This document shows positions 35,538 through 42,668 of a stretch of DNA of 64,000 nt, piece by piece; the first letter of the stretch is position 1, and every line of letters begins with the position of its first letter. The notes beneath the pieces were generated by a model. The model saw only the letters and a list, made by a program, of their open reading frames with translations, had not been told where the DNA came from and did not search any database. Both the position numbers and the translations under genes were made by a program. The stretch comes from Prevotella sp. oral taxon 376 (lineage in GTDB: Bacteria; Bacteroidota; Bacteroidia; Bacteroidales; Bacteroidaceae): the NCBI RefSeq assembly GCF_003043945.1, contig NZ_PYXG01000001.1, forward strand, positions 1,414,501-1,478,500. The letters run 5' to 3'.

Positions 35538-36309
35538 GCCCCGGCTGACTTATTATAATATAGGTGGAGGTGTAGTAGCGTTTTCCACGACCCGGCATGG
35601 CGGCGTGAGTAAGGACAGCTATGGCGAATTCAACATCAATCCCTATTGTGGCGATACCCCAGAGGCTGTCAGCGAGAACAGGGAAGCCCTTGCGAACGAG
35701 CTTGGAATCCAGCCAGATCACATTGTCTTGCCACATCAGACCCATGGGACGGGTATCTATGGAATTGTGCCCGACTTCTTTCTCCTGAGTACGGAACAGA
35801 GACGGGCATCGCTCGATGGGGTCGACGGTATGCTGACCGATATGCGGGGAGTCTGCATCGGGGTGTCGACAGCCGATTGCATTCCTGTCTTGCTTTATGA
35901 CGAGGAACATCATGCCGTTGGTGCGGTGCATTCAGGATGGCGGGGAACTGTAAAGGGCATCGTGGCGAAAGCCGTCCGGGAGATGGGCAGGCAATTTCAT
36001 ACCGATGTTCACAAACTCAGGGCCGTGGTCGGTCCGGGCATCTCGCTCGAGAACTTCGAGGTGGGAGATGAGGTATATGACGAATTTGCCAGTACGGGGT
36101 TTGACATGTCTCATATGGCCAGAAAATATGAAAAATGGCATATCAACCTGCCGGAGTGTTGCCGTATTCAGTTGATAGATACGGGAGTGAGCCCACAGAA
36201 TATCCAGATGGCAAATGTGTGCACCTACTCTCAAGTTGATGATTATTTCTCTGCCCGCCGGTTAGGTATTGCGTCGGGGAGAATTTTTACTGCGATTATG
36301 ATTAGATAG
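35530..36309 (+). CDS. pgeF: Peptidoglycan editing factor / multicopper-oxidase-like YfiH family
   Basis: I place the start at 35530 (259 residues), overlapping the obgE stop by 8 bases; an upstream in-frame ATG at 35497 lies inside obgE. The diagnostic segments are [19 protein letters not shown], the Cys/His metal-site motif [22 protein letters not shown] and FFSARRLG at the end. Members of this family (YfiH/PgeF, DUF152/laccase-like) remove wrong amino acids from peptidoglycan precursors or hydrolyse purine nucleosides. Which applies here is not visible in the sequence. Confidence 0.93.
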   Translation: MLRPRLTYYNIGGGVVAFSTTRHGGVSKDSYGEFNINPYCGDTPEAVSENREALANELGIQPDHIVLPHQTHGTGIYGIVPDFFLLSTEQRRASLDGVDGMLTDMRGVCIGVSTADCIPVLLYDEEHHAVGAVHSGWRGTVKGIVAKAVREMGRQFHTDVHKLRAVVGPGISLENFEVGDEVYDEFASTGFDMSHMARKYEKWHINLPECCRIQLIDTGVSPQNIQMANVCTYSQVDDYFSARRLGIASGRIFTAIMIR

Positions 36310-36330
36310 GGCGCAAACCCGGAACCTGAA

Positions 36331-37449
36331 ATGAAGAAAAGAAAGAAAATAAGAAATCTCCTGGTCTGCGGCGTGGTCGTCGTGATGATGTCGTCGTTTG
36401 CGCCGGTAAAGGATACCTTCACGCCGGCGGAGCAACAGCAGATCAGTATTGAAACGCCGGGGCTTTTCATCCGTTCCAATGCTTTCAGCGTCGATTTCGG
36501 CAGTCTTAAAAACAGTGAATACAGTTTCCCGCTTCCCGTGGGAAAGGCTGAACTTGCGGACGGGAACGCCAATCTGAAGATTACCACGAAGAAAGGAGAT
36601 GTCGTAAAGGCGATGTTCGACGGAGTTGTCCGCCTTTCCCGTAAGGACGGAAAGTTGGGCAATGTCATCGTGATCCGCCATTCCAACGGCTTGGAAACGG
36701 TCTATGGAGATAATGGTGAGAATCTTGTAAAGGTAGGGCAGAGTGTCAAGGCAGGGCAGTCTGTTGCCCTTGTGGGAGGTCGGGAAGGACGAGCCTACTG
36801 CACATTTGCCATTATGGTGAATGGTGGCCGCATCAATCCAGAGACCCTGATAGAGCTTGCCAGCCATCGGCTTCGTAAGCAGGAAGTGGTCTTTCGAAGG
36901 TCGGGAAACCGCATAGCTGTCGCTGTTTCCAGGAAGGAGAAAATCGAGGAGAAGGGATATACGGCATCGAATCCCAATGCGACGAACCGTCTCGACCTCC
37001 GGAAACTGAAGGAGCAAGAATGGGCTTATCCGTTGCCGGGATGCAAGGTGATCAGCGATTACGGCCGTCGTGGCCGCTGCATGCATACAGGTGTAGACCT
37101 GAAGACAAAACCCAATGATAAGATTTATGCCGCTTTTGACGGTGAGGTAACCATGTCCAGACCGTATTACGGGTATGGAAATTATATCATTATCAAGCAT
37201 CCTAACGGGCTGGAGACTCACTATAGTCATCAGTCGCGCAACTATGTGAAGAAGGGTCAGAAGGTAAAGGCGGGTGAAGTCGTCGGCCTGACGGGTCGCA
37301 CGGGGCGTGCCACAACGCCTCATCTGCATTTTGAGACCGTGTTCAAGGGGAAGCGTTTCAATCCTGCACAGCTCTTTAACCATGCGACGAAGCAGCTCCG
37401 TTCCCACACCTTAGTTATTAAAGGAGGAATTGTCAAGGCGGAGAAGTAG
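36331..37449 (+). CDS. M23 (LytM) murein peptidase-like protein with two LytM domains
   Basis: 372 residues with an N-terminal hydrophobic signal (NLLVCGVVVVMMSSFAPV). The C-terminal LytM domain has the zinc-binding set His252-x3-Asp256 (MHTGVD) and HxH at 331-333 (PHLHFE), so it should be an active endopeptidase or a hydrolase of cross-bridges. Residues 65-175 repeat the same fold (GVVRLSRKDGKLGNVIVIRHSNGLETVYGDN, then VKVGQSVKAGQSVALVGG) but lack the metal ligands; the HxH site reads FAIMV. This resembles an NlpD/EnvC-type regulator domain fused to an active one. Last gene of the hpt operon; a hairpin follows. Confidence 0.9.
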   Translation: MKKRKKIRNLLVCGVVVVMMSSFAPVKDTFTPAEQQQISIETPGLFIRSNAFSVDFGSLKNSEYSFPLPVGKAELADGNANLKITTKKGDVVKAMFDGVVRLSRKDGKLGNVIVIRHSNGLETVYGDNGENLVKVGQSVKAGQSVALVGGREGRAYCTFAIMVNGGRINPETLIELASHRLRKQEVVFRRSGNRIAVAVSRKEKIEEKGYTASNPNATNRLDLRKLKEQEWAYPLPGCKVISDYGRRGRCMHTGVDLKTKPNDKIYAAFDGEVTMSRPYYGYGNYIIIKHPNGLETHYSHQSRNYVKKGQKVKAGEVVGLTGRTGRATTPHLHFETVFKGKRFNPAQLFNHATKQLRSHTLVIKGGIVKAEK

Positions 37450-37486
37450 GCTTTTAAGAAAGGAATCAGATAAGGGAAATAAAATA

Positions 37487-37525
37487 AGTAGCGGCAATCT
37501 TCAACAAAGGTAGCCGCTATTTTTG
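37487..37525 (+). terminator. Terminator of the hpt-to-M23 operon
   Basis: TAGCGGC (37489-37495) pairs with GCCGCTA (37513-37519), then TTTTTGT. Confidence 0.8.
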
Positions 37526-37600
37526 TGGCAAGCAGTCATTAAGGAATAGCGTCTCCACCGCCTATTACCGCATATAGGGCAGTAAGTGCGAACGCACTCC

Positions 37601-37792
37601 TTATTTCCCCTTGTGCCGGTTGGCACGCTGTTCCCGATATTTGGCTTTCTGCCGTGCGGATCCGGAGCCGTGTGCACCCGTGATATACTTCTTTTTCTTG
37701 GCCTTGGTCTTTACCTTTTTGTCCTTGGAGCCTCCTTTCGGTGCCCCCTTGAAGACGATGCCACTTTCGATAATGTCGTCTATTTCGTTCAT
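37601..37792 (-). CDS. Small very basic protein, unknown function
   Basis: The 63-residue frame begins at an ATG at 37792 (MNEIDDIIESG). An acidic N-terminal segment is followed by a Lys/Gly/Arg-rich tail (KGAPKGG, KKVKTKAKKKKYITG, RQKAKYREQRANRHKGK). Codon use resembles that of neighbouring genes and a TAnnTTTG promoter lies upstream. The product looks like a nucleic-acid- or ribosome-binding small protein, but no family is recognised. A still smaller frame ends 2 bases before its start. Confidence 0.55.
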   Translation of the reverse strand: MNEIDDIIESGIVFKGAPKGGSKDKKVKTKAKKKKYITGAHGSGSARQKAKYREQRANRHKGK

Positions 37793-37794
37793 GT

Positions 37795-37902
37795 TCAATA
37801 GTATGAAGTCTTGTTAATGATCATCTCCATGGGAGATTTCGCGTCCTCCTGTGAGAGTTGGCAAAGGACCTTGGAACGGCCTGTATCCATAGTCTGAAGC
37901 AT
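37795..37902 (-). CDS. Possible 35-residue peptide gene
   Basis: The ATG at 37902 is preceded by GAAGGAAA, a good Shine-Dalgarno at close spacing, which is rare in this genome. The product (MLQTMDTGRSKV, one cysteine, ending NKTSYY) ends two bases before the start of the basic protein, an arrangement typical of translational coupling. The frame stays open upstream to 37989, but the promoter at 37939 falls inside that part. It could be a leader peptide or chance. Confidence 0.35.
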   Translation of the reverse strand: MLQTMDTGRSKVLCQLSQEDAKSPMEMIINKTSYY

Positions 37903-37938
37903 TTTCCTTCGTCTGAATGGTTTCAGGGAATGTTGTTG

Positions 37939-37946
37939 CAAAGATA
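37939..37946 (-). promoter_or_regulatory. -7 element for the small minus-strand genes
   Basis: TATCTTTG on the minus strand, perfect consensus, about 30 bases before the possible 35-codon gene and 140 before the basic protein. Confidence 0.6.
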
Positions 37947-38043
37947 TAACGGAATCTTGAGAAACACGAAGAATTTGCGAACGAAACACGGAATTTAGTC
38001 AAATTGAAATGGAGAGGTCTGGCTTAGGTCTGGCCATAGCTCG

Positions 38044-38490
38044 TCAGAATGAGATGCTGAAAGCCCCTCCCAGGGTGAAGGACAACATTTCTTTCTTCAT
38101 GACGGTCGTATTCGGATGGATATAGTCGACAGCTTTGACAGGCCGGCCTTCGACGGTCAGCCTATGCGCGGCTTTGTTCCTGAATTCCGTGGGATAGTAT
38201 GCGATGTAGTAATGTTTACGGGTAAAGTCGTCGTCGAAGAATATTCGCCAGGCCATGAGTGAGTGATAGGCGAAGGCAAGTGAAAGTCCCATGTCAAGGT
38301 TTGTTGAATTATAGGCATCCACACAAAGGTAGTCCCACTTGCTGGAATAGGCATTCCCGTCGTCAGCGGAAGTCCCTTTCAGCTCGTGGGTGAGAAATTC
38401 TCGCCCATCGTCCGTATCATAGCCCATGTCGATGTCGCGCTGATGTCCCTTAGCCTCGGCATTGTTTACATTTTGAGCATCTGTTTCCGC
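38044..38490 (-). pseudogene. C-terminal remnant of an outer-membrane barrel protein
   Basis: The frame is open from just after a TAG at 38491-38493 to the stop at 38044. The translated sequence has alternating aromatic strands (YLCVDAYNSTNLDMGLSLAFAYHSL, RIFFDDDFTRKHYYIAYYPT) and ends GGAFSISF. A terminal aromatic strand ending in Phe is the hallmark of an outer-membrane barrel C-terminus. There is no signal peptide, no promoter, and the frame begins 5 bases from the stop of the purH-like gene. I read it as the surviving 3' end of a deleted gene. Read from the ATG at 38427 it would be a 127-residue protein, which I consider less likely. Confidence 0.6.
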
Positions 38491-38495
38491 CTACA

Positions 38496-39677
38496 TTAGT
38501 GATGGAAGAGTCTTACATGGGTGAACGCCATGGCGATGCCGTATTTGTCGCAGGTGTCGATGACATGGTCGTCGCGGATGGAGCCGCCGGCCTGTGCGAT
38601 GTATTTCACGCCACTCTTATGGGCGCGCTCGATATTGTCGCCGAACGGGAAGAAGGCATCGCTGCCGAGGGCCACATCCGTGTTTTGGGCTATCCAAGTT
38701 TTCTTCTCCTCCGTGGTCAGAGGTTCCGGCTTCTCGGTGAAGAATTGCTGCCATGTGCCCTCCCGCAATATATCCTCGCTCTCATCGCCGATATAGAGGT
38801 CGATGGTGTTGTCTCGGTCGGCACGGCGGATGCCCGGCTTGAAAGGCAGGGCCATGACCTTCGGGTTCTGGCGCAGCCACCATATGTCGGCCTTGTTGCC
38901 GGCAAGGCGGGTGCAATGGATGCGGCTCTGCTGTCCGGCTCCTATGCCGATGGCCTGTCCATCCTTTACATAGCACACGGAGTTACTCTGTGTATACTTC
39001 AGCGTGATAAGGCTGATGATGAGGTCGCGCTTAGCTTCCGGGGTAAAGGTCTTGTTTTGCGTGGGAACATCTTCAAACAAGGCATCGTCGTCGAGACAGA
39101 CTTCATTGCGCCCTTGTTCAAAGGTTATGCCGAACACCTGCTTGCGCTCGATGGGGGCGGGCTTGTATTCCGGGTCGATTTTGATGACATTATAGGTTCC
39201 TTTGCGCTTCTCCTTCAAGATCTCAAGGGCTTCGGGGGTAAAGTCCGGGGCTATCACGCCGTCGCTCACTTCCCGCTTGATGAGCAGGGCAGTGGCTTTG
39301 TCGCAGGTGTCAGAGAGTGCCACGAAATCGCCATACGAACACATGCGGTCGGCTCCACGGGCACGGGCATAGGCATTGGCTATGGGCGTAAGCTCGAAGT
39401 CTATGTCGTCTACGAAGTAGATTTTCCTAAGTGTGTCGCTCAAGGGAAGTCCTATCGCGGCTCCTGCCGGGCTCACATGTTTGAACGAGGCGGCTGCGGG
39501 AAAGCCCGTGGCAGCCTTCAGCTCTTTCACAAGTTGCCATGAGTTGAGGGCGTCGAGGAAGTTGATATATCCGGGGCGACCGCAGAGAATCTGAATGGGA
39601 AGTTCACCCTCTTCCATGAAAATCCGTGAGGGTTTCTGATTCGGGTTACATCCGTACTTAAGGGAAAACTCTTTCAT
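38496..39677 (-). CDS. Stand-alone AICAR transformylase (PurH-like, no IMP cyclohydrolase domain)
   Basis: This 393-residue protein matches the formyltransferase half of PurH: FKHVSPAGAA carries the conserved Lys-His pair, then CSYGDFVALSDTCD, YTQSNSVCYVKDGQAIGIGAGQQSR, FFPFGDNIE and the C-terminal GGSIRDDHVIDTCDKYGIAM. The N-terminal MGS-type IMP cyclohydrolase domain is absent and the protein starts cleanly (MKEFSLKYGCNPNQKP), as in the known stand-alone family. It would convert AICAR to FAICAR with 10-formyl-tetrahydrofolate. A separate cyclohydrolase or full PurH must exist elsewhere. It has its own -7 box. Confidence 0.9.
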   Translation of the reverse strand: MKEFSLKYGCNPNQKPSRIFMEEGELPIQILCGRPGYINFLDALNSWQLVKELKAATGFPAAASFKHVSPAGAAIGLPLSDTLRKIYFVDDIDFELTPIANAYARARGADRMCSYGDFVALSDTCDKATALLIKREVSDGVIAPDFTPEALEILKEKRKGTYNVIKIDPEYKPAPIERKQVFGITFEQGRNEVCLDDDALFEDVPTQNKTFTPEAKRDLIISLITLKYTQSNSVCYVKDGQAIGIGAGQQSRIHCTRLAGNKADIWWLRQNPKVMALPFKPGIRRADRDNTIDLYIGDESEDILREGTWQQFFTEKPEPLTTEEKKTWIAQNTDVALGSDAFFPFGDNIERAHKSGVKYIAQAGGSIRDDHVIDTCDKYGIAMAFTHVRLFHH

Positions 39678-39706
39678 GTGGGTTGAAGATTATCTTTTAA
39701 TGTCTG

Positions 39707-39714
39707 CAAAGATA
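39707..39714 (-). promoter_or_regulatory. -7 element of the AICAR transformylase gene
   Basis: TATCTTTG on the minus strand, 29 bases before the ATG at 39677. Confidence 0.7.
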
Positions 39715-39808
39715 CTAAAAAGAATGGAAAAAGATATGCGTAAAAATGCTTTAATTGTATTTTGAAAGGTTAGAATGCGGGAGAACATAGTTAAATATCT
39801 ATAAACGG

Positions 39809-39839
39809 TTGCTGATGAAAGATATTCTGGCTACCTTTG
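39809..39839 (+). promoter_or_regulatory. Promoter of the BspA-like gene
   Basis: TTG (39809-39811), 20-base spacer, TACCTTTG (39832-39839). Confidence 0.7.
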
Positions 39840-40052
39840 CGCACGATATTAGCTACTCGCCCATGTCGCCATTTCGGATAAGGTGGGGGAACTCATGTGG
39901 AGAGTTGAACAAGAAAATAGGTTGTAATCTATAGCATTTCATATTTTTTGGTGTATGGGCGGTTCCCCGTCCTTGATTGGCAATTGATAGTTACTTTCGA
40001 TGTAATTGATAATTAATGATATAATTTATAATAATAAAATTTGGATAGACAA

Positions 40053-42014
40053 ATGAGAAAAATCTACATGTTAGGAGTGCTTTGCTTGATGGCGATAACC
40101 GTCAAGGCCGCTCCTACTGTTGCCAAAGAGGGCAATGTGCTGGTAATTACGGTAAATGCGCCGGGCGACCTTGCCTCGTCGAATTTCAGCGACGAGCAAC
40201 GGGCGGCCACCAGGGTGAAGCTGGTTACGGCGGCAGGAGTGAGCCTCGCCACTTCTGATGTCAAGGATTTCCTGGGGCAGGACTGGTCGACGCCCCAGTT
40301 CAGCATGATGACCGACTTGGATATGAGTGATGTGAATCTTGCCAATAGCGCGGACATCATCCACCTCAGAAACTCCCAAAACCTGAACAACGGCGGCACT
40401 CTGGGCACGCTCACGCTGCCCAGGTCTCTGGAGTCGTTCCCTCAAGGCACGCTGGACGATCACACGAAATGGACCAAAATCGTATTTCCGAATGTCGGGG
40501 AAGGAACAGAGGCGAAGACGGTGATCGCCAACGGCGCTTTTTCCGGCATCAAGTCGATCAGAGAAGTAGTGATAGGCACGAGTGTGAAGCGCATCGGACA
40601 GAACGCTTTCGACCAATGCTCCAACCTCGAGTCTCTAGATTTCCTCTATGGGGTAACGCGCATCGACGGCTCTGCCTTCAATGGATGCACCGGCCTCAAG
40701 GATGTTGTGCTTCCGGAAACTCTTGTCGATATTGGCGTAGAAGCCTTCGGAGCCTGCTCCAATCTAACCTCCATACGCTTGCCCAATTCGCTGAAGACGA
40801 TTCAGAGAGAGGCTTTTGCCAACTGTACTGGGCTCACGAAGATCGTAATTCCGCCGAGCGTGGAGCAGATAGAGCAGTTGGCCTTTGATAACTGTACGGG
40901 CCTTACAGATGTGTATGTGTTAGGTAAAAACACCAAATGTGCCAACCAGGCCTTTGCTCCCACCAACATGACCTACGGCTATTCGTATGCGGGGGCAGGC
41001 AATGGAGAGACTGTTTCCATCGACAAATTCAGCACCCAGACGGGAAAATATCTCTTCCTGCATTACCCGAAAGAGGCCTATGAGACCTATGTGAACAAGT
41101 ATATCCGCCTTATCGGGACTCCTGAATATAGTCAGCAGACGGAATATCCTGACTATAACAATAAGTGGGTCAAGGACGAGAAAGGCAACAAACTGCCCGT
41201 GATGGCCGACAACTATTTCGACGGCAAGGGCGGCGAGTATGCCGGTTGGTGGAACTTCATGCTCGGGAAACCCATCACTCATATATATGAGGACGACCGG
41301 CTGGTGGATGGGAAGTGGTATTCTGTCTGCTATCCTTTCGACCTGAGCGCCGTAGAAATAGGCATGGCTTTCGGCAATACCACGGAAGTATGCGAGTTTT
41401 CAGGGGCAAGAATCGTGCAGGACGGCGAGGGCAACGACTGCCTGACATTGAGCTTCAGCGAGCCGGTAACCTCGATGAAGGCCCATCATCCATACATGAT
41501 TCATCCCGGACTGCACAAGGCGAAGAGCATTATGATCATAGGAGTGCAGTTTGAAGAGACCACGAATCCCGACCAGTTTAAGGATGAGCTGGAAGGGGAG
41601 GCCGTAACCAAGGTAGACGAGAAAGGCGTAAGCTATACCTTCATCGGCAACTATGCGAAGGATGTGTATGTGCCGCGCTCTGGTTACTATTACTATTCAG
41701 GCACGGATCCCCGCTGGAGCAACGGCTTTTATAAAGCTAATCGTGATAATGCAAAGTTCACCCCTACTTCGGCTGTCATCAGGGTTAGTCGTGATAACGG
41801 CATCACCCATGCCAAGGGAGTATTCTATGACGAGCCCAACGGGACCACCACGGGTATCGAGTCGGGTTTTGCGGGAGTGTTGCCATCTTCCGGAAGGAGC
41901 GCGGGCAATGTCTACAGTGTCTTCGGCCAGTTGGTGCGCAAGGAGTCTGCGGGACTTGACGGGTTGCCACAAGGCATCTATATCGTGAATGGCAGGAAAA
42001 TAGTAATTCGTTAA
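40053..42014 (+). CDS. BspA-like leucine-rich repeat surface protein
   Basis: 653 residues from the ATG at 40053, with a signal peptide (MRKIYMLGVLCLMAITVKA). Residues 155-285 hold five to six LRR_5/BspA repeats of about 23 residues with the pattern IGxxAFxxCxxLxxIxLPxxL (for instance IQREAFANCTGLTKIVIP). A non-repetitive beta-rich region follows. The protein ends with a short sorting-like tail (NVYSVFGQLVRKES, then GLPQGIYIVNGRKIVIR), the pattern often seen at the C-terminus of secreted Prevotella proteins. BspA proteins mediate adhesion to host proteins and other bacteria. A small peptide gene follows after 17 bases. Confidence 0.88.
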   Translation: MRKIYMLGVLCLMAITVKAAPTVAKEGNVLVITVNAPGDLASSNFSDEQRAATRVKLVTAAGVSLATSDVKDFLGQDWSTPQFSMMTDLDMSDVNLANSADIIHLRNSQNLNNGGTLGTLTLPRSLESFPQGTLDDHTKWTKIVFPNVGEGTEAKTVIANGAFSGIKSIREVVIGTSVKRIGQNAFDQCSNLESLDFLYGVTRIDGSAFNGCTGLKDVVLPETLVDIGVEAFGACSNLTSIRLPNSLKTIQREAFANCTGLTKIVIPPSVEQIEQLAFDNCTGLTDVYVLGKNTKCANQAFAPTNMTYGYSYAGAGNGETVSIDKFSTQTGKYLFLHYPKEAYETYVNKYIRLIGTPEYSQQTEYPDYNNKWVKDEKGNKLPVMADNYFDGKGGEYAGWWNFMLGKPITHIYEDDRLVDGKWYSVCYPFDLSAVEIGMAFGNTTEVCEFSGARIVQDGEGNDCLTLSFSEPVTSMKAHHPYMIHPGLHKAKSIMIIGVQFEETTNPDQFKDELEGEAVTKVDEKGVSYTFIGNYAKDVYVPRSGYYYYSGTDPRWSNGFYKANRDNAKFTPTSAVIRVSRDNGITHAKGVFYDEPNGTTTGIESGFAGVLPSSGRSAGNVYSVFGQLVRKESAGLDGLPQGIYIVNGRKIVIR

Positions 42015-42031
42015 TTAAGGAAAGGAAAAAG

Positions 42032-42241
42032 ATGGAAAAGAAATATATTGCCCCCGAAAGCTTCGTTGTTTTTGTGGAGAGCGGCGAGGATCTGATGGCC
42101 GCCTCGGGCCAGAAAGAGGGATATCATATCGGTGGCCCGGACTCACAATGGCCAAAACAGGGAGACATAAAGGAAGACGACGGCAGCGGGCCGGGTGTTT
42201 CCGGTGCCAAGAGTCATTCCTTCTTTTTTGATGAGGATTGA
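42032..42241 (+). CDS. Small acidic protein of the 'KKYIAPE' type, unknown function
   Basis: The 69-residue product begins MEKKYIAPESFVVFVESGEDLMAASG and ends with a Gly/Asp-rich acidic tail (KEDDGSGPGVSG, FFFDED). The opening (Lys-Lys-Tyr-x-x-Pro-Glu, a short hydrophobic stretch, then a Ser/Gly) is one I associate with small Bacteroidales proteins of unknown function often next to surface-protein genes. No signal peptide is evident. The position 17 bases after the BspA-like gene, with GGAAAGGAAAAAG before the ATG, indicates co-transcription and good translation. Confidence 0.65.
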   Translation: MEKKYIAPESFVVFVESGEDLMAASGQKEGYHIGGPDSQWPKQGDIKEDDGSGPGVSGAKSHSFFFDED

Positions 42242-42307
42242 CCTCTCGCATTTCTGACTTCCTAAAAAAATATGTGGAGAAGCGATGCGACCAACGAATA
42301 TTTTTCG

Positions 42308-42315
42308 TATTTTTG
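42308..42315 (+). promoter_or_regulatory. -7 element of the 77-residue protein gene
   Basis: TATTTTTG, 26 bases before the ATG at 42342 and downstream of the formal in-frame ATG at 42285. Confidence 0.65.
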
Positions 42316-42341
42316 CGGTAGATTTTCAAGGTTCATCGTTT

Positions 42342-42575
42342 ATGAGACATGAGTTTATGAGGTTCGTGGATGAGTTGGAGCATGAGTTTGGTAAGCATCT
42401 TGATGCCCGCAAGCTATGGTGTTGGGTGAGAAATCACAAGCATCTGTCAAGCGAAACGCTCGACCGGCTGGCCTTGCTGACGGGTTTCCAGACATGGAAC
42501 GACCTCCAGGAAGCCCTCCGTGGGGAGGGAGATGCCTCGCTGAATTATGAAGATGAGAAGTCTAAGAAGGCTTAG
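42342..42575 (+). CDS. Small helical protein, unknown function
   Basis: The start at 42342 is chosen because the -7 box at 42308-42315 lies after the earlier ATG. The 77-residue product is predicted all-helical: MRHEFMRFVDELEHEFG, then LDARKLWCWVRNHKHLSSETLDRLALLTGFQTWNDLQEAL. The LSSETLDRLALLTGFQTWNDL segment has the shape of a helix-turn-helix, so DNA binding is possible but unproven. The last 15 residues are charged. A bidirectional terminator follows. Confidence 0.6.
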   Translation: MRHEFMRFVDELEHEFGKHLDARKLWCWVRNHKHLSSETLDRLALLTGFQTWNDLQEALRGEGDASLNYEDEKSKKA

Positions 42576-42609
42576 CCGTTAAACTTCCGCGCTTCAGCGA
42601 ACATGAAAG

Positions 42610-42653
42610 AAAAAGCCTCATTAGAGTCGGATGATTCTCAAATGAGGCTTTTT
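42610..42653. terminator. Bidirectional terminator
   Basis: AAAAAGCCTCATT (42610-42622) pairs perfectly with AATGAGGCTTTTT (42641-42653), with A-run and T-run ends. It serves both the 77-residue gene and the convergent GH127 gene. Confidence 0.9.
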
Positions 42654-42668
42654 ATTTTGTCCTTGTCT

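Larger units (their letters stand above)
39678..40052. other. Divergent intergenic region with a long leader for the BspA-like gene
   Basis: 375 bases. The minus-strand promoter of the AICAR gene and a plus-strand promoter at 39809-39839 are divergent. The plus-strand leader is about 205 bases and contains GGGGAAC (39886-39892) and GTTCCCC (39962-39968), which could pair. No coding frame seen. Confidence 0.55.
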
